IMG/VR virus record: IMGVR_UViG_3300007960_008803
Location: 1-52,848 of that record
From: a virus
DNA: 52,848 nucleotides
Direction: 5' to 3' (one strand)
This document shows, one piece after another, positions 17,165-27,527 of the stretch (within the stretch, counting starts at the first letter, position 1; every line of letters starts with the position of its first letter). The notes below the pieces were generated by a model. That model searched no databases. It was not told the DNA's origin and worked only from the letters and a program-made list of their open reading frames with translations. The translations under genes were made by a program, and so were the position numbers.

Positions 17165-18414
17165 TGGCTAAAACTTTTGATAGAATATCTACTTTTCTAG
17201 CCAAACCTAGAACAAGAGTAAAACACTCTAATGATAGAATTATAGAGTTAGAAACTAAAAAAGAACTTAATAAATTCTTAGGAAAGACACAATTTACAGC
17301 TAGAGTTGTTGGTTTACCTAGAATAGACGAAGGAGCTGTATTCACATTGGCTAGTTCTGCTAATGATGATTTAAATGAAAACATTGTTTATGTTAGACTA
17401 GACGAAATAGAAGATTATTTTTTACCTGATCCTTCTACTACAAAATTAGACGGAGCACAACAACTTATAGATTTAATCTTAGCGCACCCTGTAGCTGTTA
17501 TAGGACCAAATGTTACTGGTATCAAACTAGGCAGCTTAGTTGTTTGTGAATTTGATGAAAACCCTGGTAACCTAGGTAAACAAAGAGGATTAAAAGTAGT
17601 CGGATCTCTAGCTACATCTGACCAAGAAGAATATGCTGATTTGATAATGAAAAAATTATTAGCTTCTGAGCTAACTGCTGCACAATTAGCTATGGAGAAT
17701 GGTGGGTACCAACAACAATCTACAGTAGAAAATCCCAGTACTGAAGATTTTGTAGGACGTTATTCCCAAGCTTCAACAACAATTAAAAGATTTCTTGACG
17801 ACCTTGTTGTAATCATTAAAAACAATAATAGGAAAGATTTATTACCAATTAAAGTTGGATCTTTGTTTAGATCATTGGGAGATCAAGCTACAATAATGTG
17901 GGAAAATGTTGTTGAAGGAAAACAAGCAGCCAAAATGGGTTGGTTTGATACAACGTATAAACCGAATAAATCATATGCTTCTTATGTAGCAACTGCTACA
18001 ATAGGAACAAATTATGGATTTTACGGTACTGAGACAAAGAAAGGTGGTTATATGAGAAAATATATGCAGTATGAAGCCAAATTAGTATTACAAGATGGAA
18101 TTGATAAAAAAATAACTAAAACCGATGGAGTAAAGAAAATAACTGAGATATATGAAAAATATTTTAAAAATTATCAAATTGTCCCATCTAGACACAATCT
18201 TGGAGAAGCTGTAGATATCAAAACATCTAATGGCTCAAGAGCCGATATTCCTGCTAACGAATACACAACTCAACAAAAAGAAGATTTAAAAAAGTTTGCA
18301 AAACAATCAAAATATTGTACATTTGCAAATATTGAAAGTTTAGATAAAAGAGGGGAGCATTTACACTGTAATGCTAAAAAAGAAGAAGGAGGTAGCCATG
18401 GCTCGGATATATAA
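17164..18414 (+). CDS. gp5-like baseplate hub protein with C-terminal M15 peptidase (tail lysin)
   Basis: In this 416-residue protein, residues of about 40-150 look like the OB-fold domain of T4 gp5 (FTARVVGLP; VYVRLDEIEDYF; GSLVVCEFDENPGNLGKQRG). Residues of about 320-405 carry the metallopeptidase M15 (VanY/D-Ala-D-Ala carboxypeptidase) motif: SRHNLGEAVDI (H344, D351) and GEHLHC (E398, H401). T4 gp5 uses a lysozyme to open peptidoglycan; here a peptide-cleaving domain would do that job. Context supports it: a spike-region protein follows, then gp25 and gp6. The start codon overlaps the previous stop (TAATG) with GGAG upstream. The M15 call is firm; the hub assignment is inferred. Confidence 0.8.
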   Translation: MAKTFDRISTFLAKPRTRVKHSNDRIIELETKKELNKFLGKTQFTARVVGLPRIDEGAVFTLASSANDDLNENIVYVRLDEIEDYFLPDPSTTKLDGAQQLIDLILAHPVAVIGPNVTGIKLGSLVVCEFDENPGNLGKQRGLKVVGSLATSDQEEYADLIMKKLLASELTAAQLAMENGGYQQQSTVENPSTEDFVGRYSQASTTIKRFLDDLVVIIKNNNRKDLLPIKVGSLFRSLGDQATIMWENVVEGKQAAKMGWFDTTYKPNKSYASYVATATIGTNYGFYGTETKKGGYMRKYMQYEAKLVLQDGIDKKITKTDGVKKITEIYEKYFKNYQIVPSRHNLGEAVDIKTSNGSRADIPANEYTTQQKEDLKKFAKQSKYCTFANIESLDKRGEHLHCNAKKEEGGSHGSDI

Positions 18415-19405
18415 TAAAACAGAAGAGTTTTTTAAAAAAGAAGTCGCAGAAGGAACACAAAGACCTGGAATTCTTCATAATGCTTTTAAGGAAAAGATGC
18501 CTACATTTGAAAAAGCAGGTTGCGAGTTTGTCTATCCAGATGTCAATTATGCAGTTGATGGTGGTGGAGATACAAAGATAAATGCTAATATTGTAATAGG
18601 TAGAGATAGGCCATCTCACTTAATGTCAGGATACGGAAAGATTGCCGGCCCTCCATGTGCTTCAATTGATCTTGTTGCCGGAAGAATGTCTGGAGCTAAT
18701 AGGAAAAAAGGAGCAGTTAAGAAATATCTAGATGTGATAGATAGAGATACTGTTGTTGGAAATAATTTTGCCCTAGATGCTTCAAGGATCTATATTTCTC
18801 AAAAATGTGACATTGACCATTACTTTGGACTACCAGAAGGAAAATTTGGAAGACCAAAGGGTGAAGCTGGAATTGGTATTAAATCTGATCATGTAAGAAT
18901 GATTGGAAGAAATTCAGTCAAAATATTTGCAGGAGGATCACAGTTCGAAAACCTAGGTTTAAAAGGAGAACTTGATTCAAATGGAGATAAATTAATTGAC
19001 CCAAGAATTGAATTCATAACAGGAGACGGACAAGATTTACAACCAATTGTTCGAGGCAATAACTTGGTATTCTTACTAGATGAGATTTTGAATCAACTAT
19101 CTTCTTTACAACAAGCTTTTCTTTTGCAAAATAAAAATATGGCAAAACTAAAAACTGTTTTATCAACACATTTTCATGTTGGAGGTGGTGCTGGAGTTGT
19201 GGTTGTTGGACCTGATCCGATTTTAGCTACAGCAGCTTTGTCTGATGTTCCAAAAGATCTTTTAAAAATAACAGATAATATAACAAAATCTTTGAATTTT
19301 GAAATTTTAAAATTAAATTATCTTGGAATCGGAGATCCTGATAATCCAACATTAAGGTTGAAAACAAGAAAAAACATACTTAGCAGAACAGTACATTCAT
19401 CATAA
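18398..19405 (+). CDS. Putative baseplate/spike-region structural protein
   Basis: The 335-residue protein starts at ATG 18398, which has a perfect GAAGGAGG site and overlaps the peptidase gene by 17 bases. It contains a glycine-rich, beta-like middle region (HVRMIGRNSVKIFAGG; IEFITGDGQDLQPIVRGNN), which could be part of a beta-helical spike or needle. A helical segment (LDEILNQLSSLQQAFLLQNK) and the segment HFHVGGGAGVVVVGPD follow. The immediate partner of the tail lysin in T4-like phages is the central spike, so a hub or spike role is likely. I do not recognise a named family. Confidence 0.65.
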   Translation: MARIYNKTEEFFKKEVAEGTQRPGILHNAFKEKMPTFEKAGCEFVYPDVNYAVDGGGDTKINANIVIGRDRPSHLMSGYGKIAGPPCASIDLVAGRMSGANRKKGAVKKYLDVIDRDTVVGNNFALDASRIYISQKCDIDHYFGLPEGKFGRPKGEAGIGIKSDHVRMIGRNSVKIFAGGSQFENLGLKGELDSNGDKLIDPRIEFITGDGQDLQPIVRGNNLVFLLDEILNQLSSLQQAFLLQNKNMAKLKTVLSTHFHVGGGAGVVVVGPDPILATAALSDVPKDLLKITDNITKSLNFEILKLNYLGIGDPDNPTLRLKTRKNILSRTVHSS

Positions 19406-19414
19406 GGAAAAACA

Positions 19415-22400
19415 ATGGCAGAACAAGGATTACCATTAACAACTACGGTCACTCAGGTGGTTACAGCTTTGGAACAATATGTAGACATTGGAAAAAACTC
19501 TGGCAGCCCAGATGATTTTATTAGAATTTATATTAAACCTCGTCAAGGTACTAGTTCACAAAATCACTTTTCTGATCAAGACGGTGATGGCTTAATAGAT
19601 GGTTTAGATGGAGCTCCAACGGGCTACGATGATACGCCACTTTATGTTAAGATAAGGTTTGTAAAGAGAGGAAGAAATGAAATAAAAATAGAACATTTTT
19701 ATGAATCAACAGACTTTACGTATAATACTTTAGTTATTGTAGTAAAATTTGATGGTGGAACTTCCGGAACTAATTATTCTCAATTAATGAGAAGAATAGA
19801 AGACTATTCAGCAGCTGAGTTTGTAAACGGAGGACAAAATTTCTATTTTCATTGTACAATATTTGGAAACAATCAATCTTTATTACCTTATAATAATAGT
19901 GTTGGAAATGGTAATCCAATGTTTGAAAATGATTTTCAAATTAAAACCTATGAAATAACAGAAGAGTTAACAACAACAACTGTGGACGATTCTTATTATA
20001 CAGCAGAGGCAAACACCCAATCGTACACAGAGCCTGTTATCTCTTATTCTATAGAAGATCCGGATGGTGTTTCATCAACATTCGCAGATCTTCAAAAAGA
20101 TATTTGTATCAAAGAACCAGTTGTTGATGAATTTGGATTAAATCAAAATCCTGATCTCAAAAGAATTTGCCCAACTTGTATCCCTAATCCAGACTTTATT
20201 CCTCCTGATTGGAGATATGAAACAATTTGGTTGAATGAGAAGACATGTAATTGGACTGTTCGAGTAAGATCAGAAGAACTTTTTTCTGAAGTAGCAAATA
20301 ATCCACAATTAAGAGAAAAATATGTAAGAAAAGGAATAGTAGATATTTTAGGATATTTGAACAAACAGATCATCGACCAAGATATATGCTGGAATCCTCC
20401 GGAAAACGCATCAGAATCTTGTGCCCAAAGACTACCTCAATCAATTATCAATCAATACCTTGAAATCTATCAAGTTCCAACAGGAAATGGTGATGGTTCA
20501 ACTTTCACTGTTTATCGTATGAATCCTTCGATTTATGACAATTACCAAATCAGAAACCCAATAGCTTTAGAATTGTTCGGAATGGCGGGAAGAATAAACC
20601 CTTCTTCTACTTCATCTGAAGGTGTTCCTTCGGATAATGCTAAAGCTCATATTGAGATCGTTGTTCCTGCTAATTTGATTAACTTAATACCTCAAGATTA
20701 TCTCGCAGAAGAATCAGAAGACCAACAGCAAGAGTTAGAAAGTGTTGAAGAAGTAACTTTCAGGGGCCCTACAATTAAAAGAACATTTAAAAAAACGTTG
20801 CCAAAGTTATTCAAAACGTATTCTGAATATCAATCATTTTACAAGAAAACAGAAGGCGGACATTTGAGGATTGGTACTGACTTTGATCAAGAAACACCAG
20901 ATACAAAGTTGTATTATTTTATTAAGTACGAAAAGCAATTTAAACAATTTTATTCTGATTTAAAAAACCTCTTAGGAGAAAATAATTATAAACTTTACTC
21001 AGATGAATATGGCTCAAGCGCTTCTTACAAATCAAACTCAAAGTACAGTGGTGGACTCACACAAAAACTAGCTGGTTCTGGTGTAAAATATCGAGAAGCT
21101 GTTGAGGTAAAGATAATATTTGATAAAAGTGATGAGTCTAATCCATTCAAAATAAGATCAGTAAAAGCGAAGTACGCTGGTTGCCCGTTTTACAGATGTG
21201 GTGTTGGTTTGAATGCATTTAAAGAAAAATATAACAATAGACCAACTCTCATGGCTTATGTTTCCAAAGCAAATGAAATGATGAGGGACATTGATAATTC
21301 CAGACAACTACCAGCTTGGAAAGATTTTGGAGTTAAATATACTTCACCGGAATTAACCTTTGTTTCCGGAGACCCTGATGGTAATCCAGACGCAGACAGT
21401 TGTTTGGATCAAAACGAAAGTACTTTTAATGATCTCGTACTAGGAGCTGAATTATCTTTTTCAAAAGCCGTAGAATACGCTTTCAATTCATTAAACTGTA
21501 GAGATTTTGAAAATTATGATAAAGATGAATACAAGAAGATTATGGGAGGACTAAAAAATGGTTCTTTATCACCTGCTATAAACATTTATGCTCAAGAAGA
21601 ACTAGAAGCTTACAACAAAGCCTTACAAATACAAAAAGATTATTGGAAGTTAGCTACTGAGGCAACTTCTCCTATTGCTAAGTTTTATAAATCATTAACA
21701 AATGAACAAACGAGAGATAAAGGATTCTTTGAGAGATTAACTGGAAAAACAATAGAAGAAGCTGTTGCTAATTTAAAAAACAAAAGCTCTCGAGAAGAGT
21801 TTGTTGGAGAACTTATTGAGAAGATAAACCCTTGTAATTGGGAATCTTTAACTTTGGATATAATTAATTGTTTGTTAAAAGGACTAAACCCAGCTGAAGC
21901 TTTACAAACAGCAGTAAAAAGCTTGCTTAACTCTCAAGATCCTCAATCTTGGGAAAAAATATTTATTGGTCTAACACCTGAGCAACAACAAAAAATAAAA
22001 GAAGAAATACAAAACAATTTTGGAAATCTTCCAACACCTTGGGAATTTAAACAACAACAAGAGAAAAAAGGTGTTGTAAAAATAAACGATTATGAAGCCC
22101 AACGGCAACCTCCGCAAAATCCCGGAGACCTAACACAACAAGAAAACGCACAACTTCTTGATTCTTTACAAGATACTGATGATCAAATTTTGCAACTCGA
22201 AGAGCAAATAAGAGAAAATAACAATAAAATTAATTCTTACAGACCCATCATTGGAGATATGTTTATTATTAATTCAAAGCCAATAATAGGTGAATACACA
22301 TCTGAAGATAAAGAAAATGAAAAATCAGAATTTATGTTTTTGAAAAGTATATCTGATAAAGATATTTTTCTATTATTTTACACAGAAGAGGAAATTCCAA

Positions 22401-25400
22401 ATACGGTTATAAAATTTGATGAATTTTACAATTATTTAATTAATGAAGTTTCTATTTTAGAATCAGAAATACTCAACTACAATAATTCAATTTCTCAACT
22501 TAAAATACAAAAATCAAATACTACTAACGATGTAATTCAAGGACTAGAAGACGATAGGTTTAGAAATGACGTAAATGCTTACGAACAAGCTGTTCAAAGA
22601 GTTGCAAAGGTTCTTTTAGAATCTTACACACAAGCATTAATAAATTCTTTTTCAATTGAAGAATTAAGAGAGTTAATTGATAGCATTCCCGGATCTGAGA
22701 TATTTGCCACAGTTGTTGCAACAGCATCTTGCCCTAATACATCATCAATAGACGAGTTTCTAGATGAGGTTGTTGGAGGAATAGAACTAAATCCATGTAT
22801 GGGAAAAAATGCTTGGTATTTTCCTGATATTCCCACTTTACCTGGTTTTGCTTGGCTCGATGTGTTAAAGTTTATGTTAAATAAATTTATCGAAAAGATA
22901 GTGAAATCAATCTTCGCAATATTGACCAAATATCTTCTAAAGACATTGCAAAAGATTTTAGCAAGAGCTTGTGATTTATTATCAGGTGTTGGTAGAACCT
23001 TGTTAGGAAATGACGATACAGGCTTGTTAGACGCCATTGCTGACGCTTTCTGCGAAGGAGATAGATTTACTCCCTTTGGAGAAACTCAAGAGGATTTAGG
23101 AGCAATTTCGGACGCTACAACAACACTTCAAGATTTTGTTTATCGTTACAGCACGCAGAAGATAGATAAAGAACCTGTTGTAGATTGGGCAACAGCTGTA
23201 AGTCAAAACATCAATTCAAGTCAATTTTTGAACATATTTCTTGAAGGGGCTCCTCAAGGCTCTCCTTTGTTTGATTTAATCTGGGAAGCAACACAAGAAA
23301 CCGAAATGTCTAATATTCTAAGAACTGAAGAAGACTTGGAAGAACTAATAAACTTGATAGGCAGTTATCTAGATGAAGACCAAAAAGCTACAATAATGGG
23401 CTTGTTGGAAAATCAATATGAAACATTTAATACATCAGAAGATGGCGATACAACTTATGCAGAGTTTTGTAAAAGATATTTATGCTTAGAAACAGACACT
23501 GGTTTTACTCCCGGTACTGATCCTGGTGTTGCCATTGGTTTTGATTTAGAAGATTTATTTGATTCATTTTTAAATGGACCCGATAGTGAATTTGAAGAAG
23601 AGTTTAGTAAAATATCACTAGATCCCGGTGGTGATCCTTTCTGTGATGATTTAAACGATCCAGACGACCCAATGGAAATAGAAGGGTCTTCATTGATGTC
23701 ACAATTACCACCAGAACTTAAAGACTTTCAAAAAGAATTAGCTGACTCTGTATTTGCTGATTTAGAATCGGCATACATCTCAGATACAATTGAGGGAAGA
23801 AATTCGTTTTTTAATAATGTCTTGGCTGATCAAGATAATGTACCATTAGTTAGAGGAACTATTTCATCACATGAAGCAAGAGTTGAGAGAAAGATATTGT
23901 TCCCGAATGCAGCCAACACAGTTGAAGACCATCAAGACAAGTACGATGATGCAAAAAATTTTCTAAGAAGAATAATGCATTTATTTGATTTTAAAAATGA
24001 AGATGGTGGAGTTAGAACTAGTAAGGCTGATGGTGATTACCCAACACCAACAAACTTATTCCCATCGACCGTTGGAGCTTGGTTGAGAAAACAAAGTTCA
24101 AATTTTGTCTTTAACGCTGATTACAAAACAAGAATTTATCTAGAAGAAGAAACATCAAGAATAGTTTCTAAAAAAGAATGGAAAAGACTTGGATTTACCA
24201 GTAATAATATTGAATCTTTCAAAAGATTTAAACAAAAACCTGATTTAAGGTTATCTTATCGGGATAGAAATGGTGGAGATCACTTTACTTGGGGATTTGA
24301 CTTAAATTACAATTCAGTATATCTGGAAGAAAGAAACGAAGATGAAGCATTTTATAATACATCAATTGCGCCATCATATGAATTAGAGATAAACGAATTT
24401 ACCGCAACCGCTCCTCCATCAGGATTTAAATCAGCACTATTAAAGCTTTTACCATCTGTATTACAAACAACCTATGAGATTGATGAGGAGACACTATTAC
24501 AACTTCAAGTTCCTTTCAATTTGTCTGGATTTGAGGAATTGTACGAAAAATACAAAGAAGACATCCTTGTTGTTAAAATAGATAAAGATTCTTCTGTTGG
24601 AAGAAAAAGTCCTCAAGAAGCAGCATTTATCAATTTTCTATTAGACAATCCTGAAAGAAAAGTGATTATCAATGTTGGTCAACAGTTTAAAGAAGAAGCT
24701 GGCTTGAGTGATAACTTGGCAACTTCTGAGGTCACTTTAGCTTTTGGTAAGTTTAATTCTTTGCCAAATAGACTTTACGGCAAAATGAAAGACATGTTTG
24801 CAAAAAAACTAATTCATGGGATTTATTCTGCTTCTCGAGAAGGAGATTCTAATTCTTTCTTATTTGGATACACAAAGGATTCTGAAATAAATTATCAAGA
24901 TTTATTGTATGTAGACCCAACCGCTGATCCAAAAAACAGTGCAACTTGGAAATATTCTTACCGAGAACAAGACAAAGTATTAGGAAAATCAGCAACAGAA
25001 AATAAGAGAGTTGTGTTCTTAGATCCTGAGGTTTATGGTGGAACTTATAAAAAACCAAAGATTTATATTCATCCTCATCCTTACAAAGGATGGCTTGGTA
25101 TTATGCAAGCATTTAATCCTGAAATGGATGGTTGTTCTCCAAAACGTTCTGGCTGGTTGTTTTTAGGAGAAATTTCTGAGAGAGTTAATAAGCTAGAAAA
25201 CTCTTTGAAAAAAGACAAAAGATTAGAATACGATCCTGATTGTGTTAAAAAAGCACCATATGATTTAATAGCTGATTCTTCAACACACGCATATCTAGAT
25301 GGTATTGTTACTTCGACTATCAGAACTTATATAGTAGAAAATATTTTAAGAACCATACCAACTCTAGGACAATTAAGGTTTAATTCACAAAACTTTGATA

Positions 25401-27517
25401 CAGGTATGGGCCTATTTCTGATTAATAGGATGAAAGAAGAGATGAAAGACTTTCCAAATAATCGATTGTCTGGAAATATTTCCAAGCTGAGATATTGGTA
25501 TCTATTTTTAGAACAAATGGTCCAAACAGTTGAGAGAAGAATTATAACTGGTGAAATCATAAAAGATGAGAAATTAGAAGAATTATTTGCTAAAATACTA
25601 GAAGTAAAAACCTCTTATTATTATCCTTCAAAAAGAGATAGAAAAATATTCAAAAGAATAACTAAAATTGCTTGGAATAGCGACGGTGTAGTAGATTATA
25701 TGCTTTATGATTATGGCCAAGGTGCTGTAAAAACCTTGAGAGAAGGAGATCCATTATATTCAAAATTGTCTAACTTTATTGATGCGATTTCTTTTAATGC
25801 ATTTGGTCCAAGCTTTAGACAAGTGCTTAAAAATATAACTGATTTTAATTTTAAAGTTAGAAAGATAAAATTAAAAGAATTGAGAATGTACACTAAAATT
25901 TATGACATTTACAGAAGTGAAGAAATAGCCACACAGATATCATCTTATTTGGTCTTGAATGAATTTAACTCTTATCAATACAAAATACAAAAATATCTAC
26001 CAGAAGAACCTTATATACAAGATTTGAACAAATTTGTATTAAATCCAAAATCCGGATTAACTATTGGGCCTCCAATAAATGTCGGAACTGTAGATGGAGA
26101 ATATACTGATTCAATTGAGAAAGAATTATATGGAGACGTTGTTTCTGTTGTTGATGATCCAATGACACAGCATCCATTAGAAAACTTATCACCTTTCATG
26201 GATGGAATACAAAAACAAACACTAAAAGTATTTGGTGGATTTTATTTAGAAAAATATGTTATTGTAATTCCAAAGAAAGAAGTAAAAAGTAAAGACTTTC
26301 AGGATCAATTCTCGGATGTAAGTAATAGGCCAATTTCAGTTGAAAAATTTGCTGAGGTTTTTGGCGCTTTCAAACAATCAACTAAATATTCAGAAGAAAC
26401 TGGTGAGCTTTTTATTTCTGACTTGTTTGGAAATGCTGTTAGAGAAGAAGAAGGGTATTCTGGATCAATCGGAATAAGATTTGGAGTTAGACTGAGCTAT
26501 CTACCTCCAGAAGGATTTGATCCAAGATCAGAAGATTTTGATAATGATTACTTTAGAAACATCAGAGGTTTTAGAGGTGTTCATTATTACAAAAATATTC
26601 CTAGTGAATTTGATTCTGAATCTTTTAAATATCCAATACCATTGGTGAATTTTGAAGAAGATATTACTGACTACAAGATAAAAAATGTATCTCAATTTGA
26701 GATTGACAATTTGTTGAAATGTTATATTGATAAACTAGCAGAGAAGCCAGAGTACAAGTTCTTAATGAACTACATTTTTAATGTCAAAGGTTTTGCAACC
26801 ATGTCATCAATTTACAGTTACTATGGTTTTCCTGATTCTATCGGAGAAGATCCGGGAGAAAGACCTGATCCTTCTAGAGAGTCAAATAAAACTTGGATAA
26901 GTTTGATTATGAAGAAAACGAAAATGAAGAATTATGGATTATTTAAAAAATACTATGATGTTCAAAATTTCAACAAAGAAGAGCAAACAGATCCAAAACA
27001 CTCAGATGCTTTTAGAGGAAGAAGTAAACCAACTTTAGATAAAAACCTAAGTGACAATATTAGATGGTGGCAGAGAAAAAGGTTTTATGAACGTCCTTTT
27101 GATGAAGAAGGGAGAGAATGTGCTGATGGAGCATTGGCAGCATTTGATCAAAATCCTGGTAAACCTCCAAGAACAGATCAAAACACCTACAGTACCTCAA
27201 CTGTTGTTGAAGAGGAAAATCCACTAAAGAAAATTGATCCAACTCCACAAGAAGCAGAGAAAGCATTACAAGAGAAATTTATTGATCAAAGTCAAAACAT
27301 TGCTTTCACAATACCTAGTTATGATGAAGAGGAAGAACAACAAGAAGAACAAGCAACAGTGGCTTCTCAAACAGAGACTACTATTGCAACAAACTCTGTT
27401 GCTTTTGCAAGTGAAGTTTATCAAGAAGCACAAGAAGAAGAGCCTTTGTTTGGAGAAGAAGATAAAGTAGAAGGAAGTACGATTAATCAATTTAGCAACA
27501 TAACAAAGAATTTGTAG
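19415..27517 (+). CDS. Giant virion structural protein (2700 aa), probable baseplate component
   Basis: One uninterrupted frame of 2700 codons starts with AAGGA and ATG 19415. Near residues 54-65, DQDGDGLIDGLD is a DxDxDGxxDxxD calcium-binding-type loop. Several cysteine clusters occur in the first 500 residues (RICPTCIPNPDF; DICWNPPENASESC). Coiled-coil-like sequence lies at about 907-942. A long hydrophobic/amphipathic block lies at about 1146-1190 (KFMLNKFIEKIVKSIFAILT). The last 80 residues are Gln/Glu-rich and acidic. Much of it is not heptad-like, so a simple tape measure is unlikely. Position between the hub lysin and gp25 suggests a baseplate or tail-tip structure. No family recognised. 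Confidence 0.85.
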   Translation: MAEQGLPLTTTVTQVVTALEQYVDIGKNSGSPDDFIRIYIKPRQGTSSQNHFSDQDGDGLIDGLDGAPTGYDDTPLYVKIRFVKRGRNEIKIEHFYESTDFTYNTLVIVVKFDGGTSGTNYSQLMRRIEDYSAAEFVNGGQNFYFHCTIFGNNQSLLPYNNSVGNGNPMFENDFQIKTYEITEELTTTTVDDSYYTAEANTQSYTEPVISYSIEDPDGVSSTFADLQKDICIKEPVVDEFGLNQNPDLKRICPTCIPNPDFIPPDWRYETIWLNEKTCNWTVRVRSEELFSEVANNPQLREKYVRKGIVDILGYLNKQIIDQDICWNPPENASESCAQRLPQSIINQYLEIYQVPTGNGDGSTFTVYRMNPSIYDNYQIRNPIALELFGMAGRINPSSTSSEGVPSDNAKAHIEIVVPANLINLIPQDYLAEESEDQQQELESVEEVTFRGPTIKRTFKKTLPKLFKTYSEYQSFYKKTEGGHLRIGTDFDQETPDTKLYYFIKYEKQFKQFYSDLKNLLGENNYKLYSDEYGSSASYKSNSKYSGGLTQKLAGSGVKYREAVEVKIIFDKSDESNPFKIRSVKAKYAGCPFYRCGVGLNAFKEKYNNRPTLMAYVSKANEMMRDIDNSRQLPAWKDFGVKYTSPELTFVSGDPDGNPDADSCLDQNESTFNDLVLGAELSFSKAVEYAFNSLNCRDFENYDKDEYKKIMGGLKNGSLSPAINIYAQEELEAYNKALQIQKDYWKLATEATSPIAKFYKSLTNEQTRDKGFFERLTGKTIEEAVANLKNKSSREEFVGELIEKINPCNWESLTLDIINCLLKGLNPAEALQTAVKSLLNSQDPQSWEKIFIGLTPEQQQKIKEEIQNNFGNLPTPWEFKQQQEKKGVVKINDYEAQRQPPQNPGDLTQQENAQLLDSLQDTDDQILQLEEQIRENNNKINSYRPIIGDMFIINSKPIIGEYTSEDKENEKSEFMFLKSISDKDIFLLFYTEEEIPNTVIKFDEFYNYLINEVSILESEILNYNNSISQLKIQKSNTTNDVIQGLEDDRFRNDVNAYEQAVQRVAKVLLESYTQALINSFSIEELRELIDSIPGSEIFATVVATASCPNTSSIDEFLDEVVGGIELNPCMGKNAWYFPDIPTLPGFAWLDVLKFMLNKFIEKIVKSIFAILTKYLLKTLQKILARACDLLSGVGRTLLGNDDTGLLDAIADAFCEGDRFTPFGETQEDLGAISDATTTLQDFVYRYSTQKIDKEPVVDWATAVSQNINSSQFLNIFLEGAPQGSPLFDLIWEATQETEMSNILRTEEDLEELINLIGSYLDEDQKATIMGLLENQYETFNTSEDGDTTYAEFCKRYLCLETDTGFTPGTDPGVAIGFDLEDLFDSFLNGPDSEFEEEFSKISLDPGGDPFCDDLNDPDDPMEIEGSSLMSQLPPELKDFQKELADSVFADLESAYISDTIEGRNSFFNNVLADQDNVPLVRGTISSHEARVERKILFPNAANTVEDHQDKYDDAKNFLRRIMHLFDFKNEDGGVRTSKADGDYPTPTNLFPSTVGAWLRKQSSNFVFNADYKTRIYLEEETSRIVSKKEWKRLGFTSNNIESFKRFKQKPDLRLSYRDRNGGDHFTWGFDLNYNSVYLEERNEDEAFYNTSIAPSYELEINEFTATAPPSGFKSALLKLLPSVLQTTYEIDEETLLQLQVPFNLSGFEELYEKYKEDILVVKIDKDSSVGRKSPQEAAFINFLLDNPERKVIINVGQQFKEEAGLSDNLATSEVTLAFGKFNSLPNRLYGKMKDMFAKKLIHGIYSASREGDSNSFLFGYTKDSEINYQDLLYVDPTADPKNSATWKYSYREQDKVLGKSATENKRVVFLDPEVYGGTYKKPKIYIHPHPYKGWLGIMQAFNPEMDGCSPKRSGWLFLGEISERVNKLENSLKKDKRLEYDPDCVKKAPYDLIADSSTHAYLDGIVTSTIRTYIVENILRTIPTLGQLRFNSQNFDTGMGLFLINRMKEEMKDFPNNRLSGNISKLRYWYLFLEQMVQTVERRIITGEIIKDEKLEELFAKILEVKTSYYYPSKRDRKIFKRITKIAWNSDGVVDYMLYDYGQGAVKTLREGDPLYSKLSNFIDAISFNAFGPSFRQVLKNITDFNFKVRKIKLKELRMYTKIYDIYRSEEIATQISSYLVLNEFNSYQYKIQKYLPEEPYIQDLNKFVLNPKSGLTIGPPINVGTVDGEYTDSIEKELYGDVVSVVDDPMTQHPLENLSPFMDGIQKQTLKVFGGFYLEKYVIVIPKKEVKSKDFQDQFSDVSNRPISVEKFAEVFGAFKQSTKYSEETGELFISDLFGNAVREEEGYSGSIGIRFGVRLSYLPPEGFDPRSEDFDNDYFRNIRGFRGVHYYKNIPSEFDSESFKYPIPLVNFEEDITDYKIKNVSQFEIDNLLKCYIDKLAEKPEYKFLMNYIFNVKGFATMSSIYSYYGFPDSIGEDPGERPDPSRESNKTWISLIMKKTKMKNYGLFKKYYDVQNFNKEEQTDPKHSDAFRGRSKPTLDKNLSDNIRWWQRKRFYERPFDEEGRECADGALAAFDQNPGKPPRTDQNTYSTSTVVEEENPLKKIDPTPQEAEKALQEKFIDQSQNIAFTIPSYDEEEEQQEEQATVASQTETTIATNSVAFASEVYQEAQEEEPLFGEEDKVEGSTINQFSNITKNL

Positions 27518-27527
27518 AGGATAATAT

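Noticed and set aside
19415-27517. Tape-measure protein
   Set aside because: Size alone suggests it, but the sequence is largely non-heptad, has cysteine clusters and a calcium loop, and the gene lies between hub and wedge genes rather than beside tail-tube chaperones.
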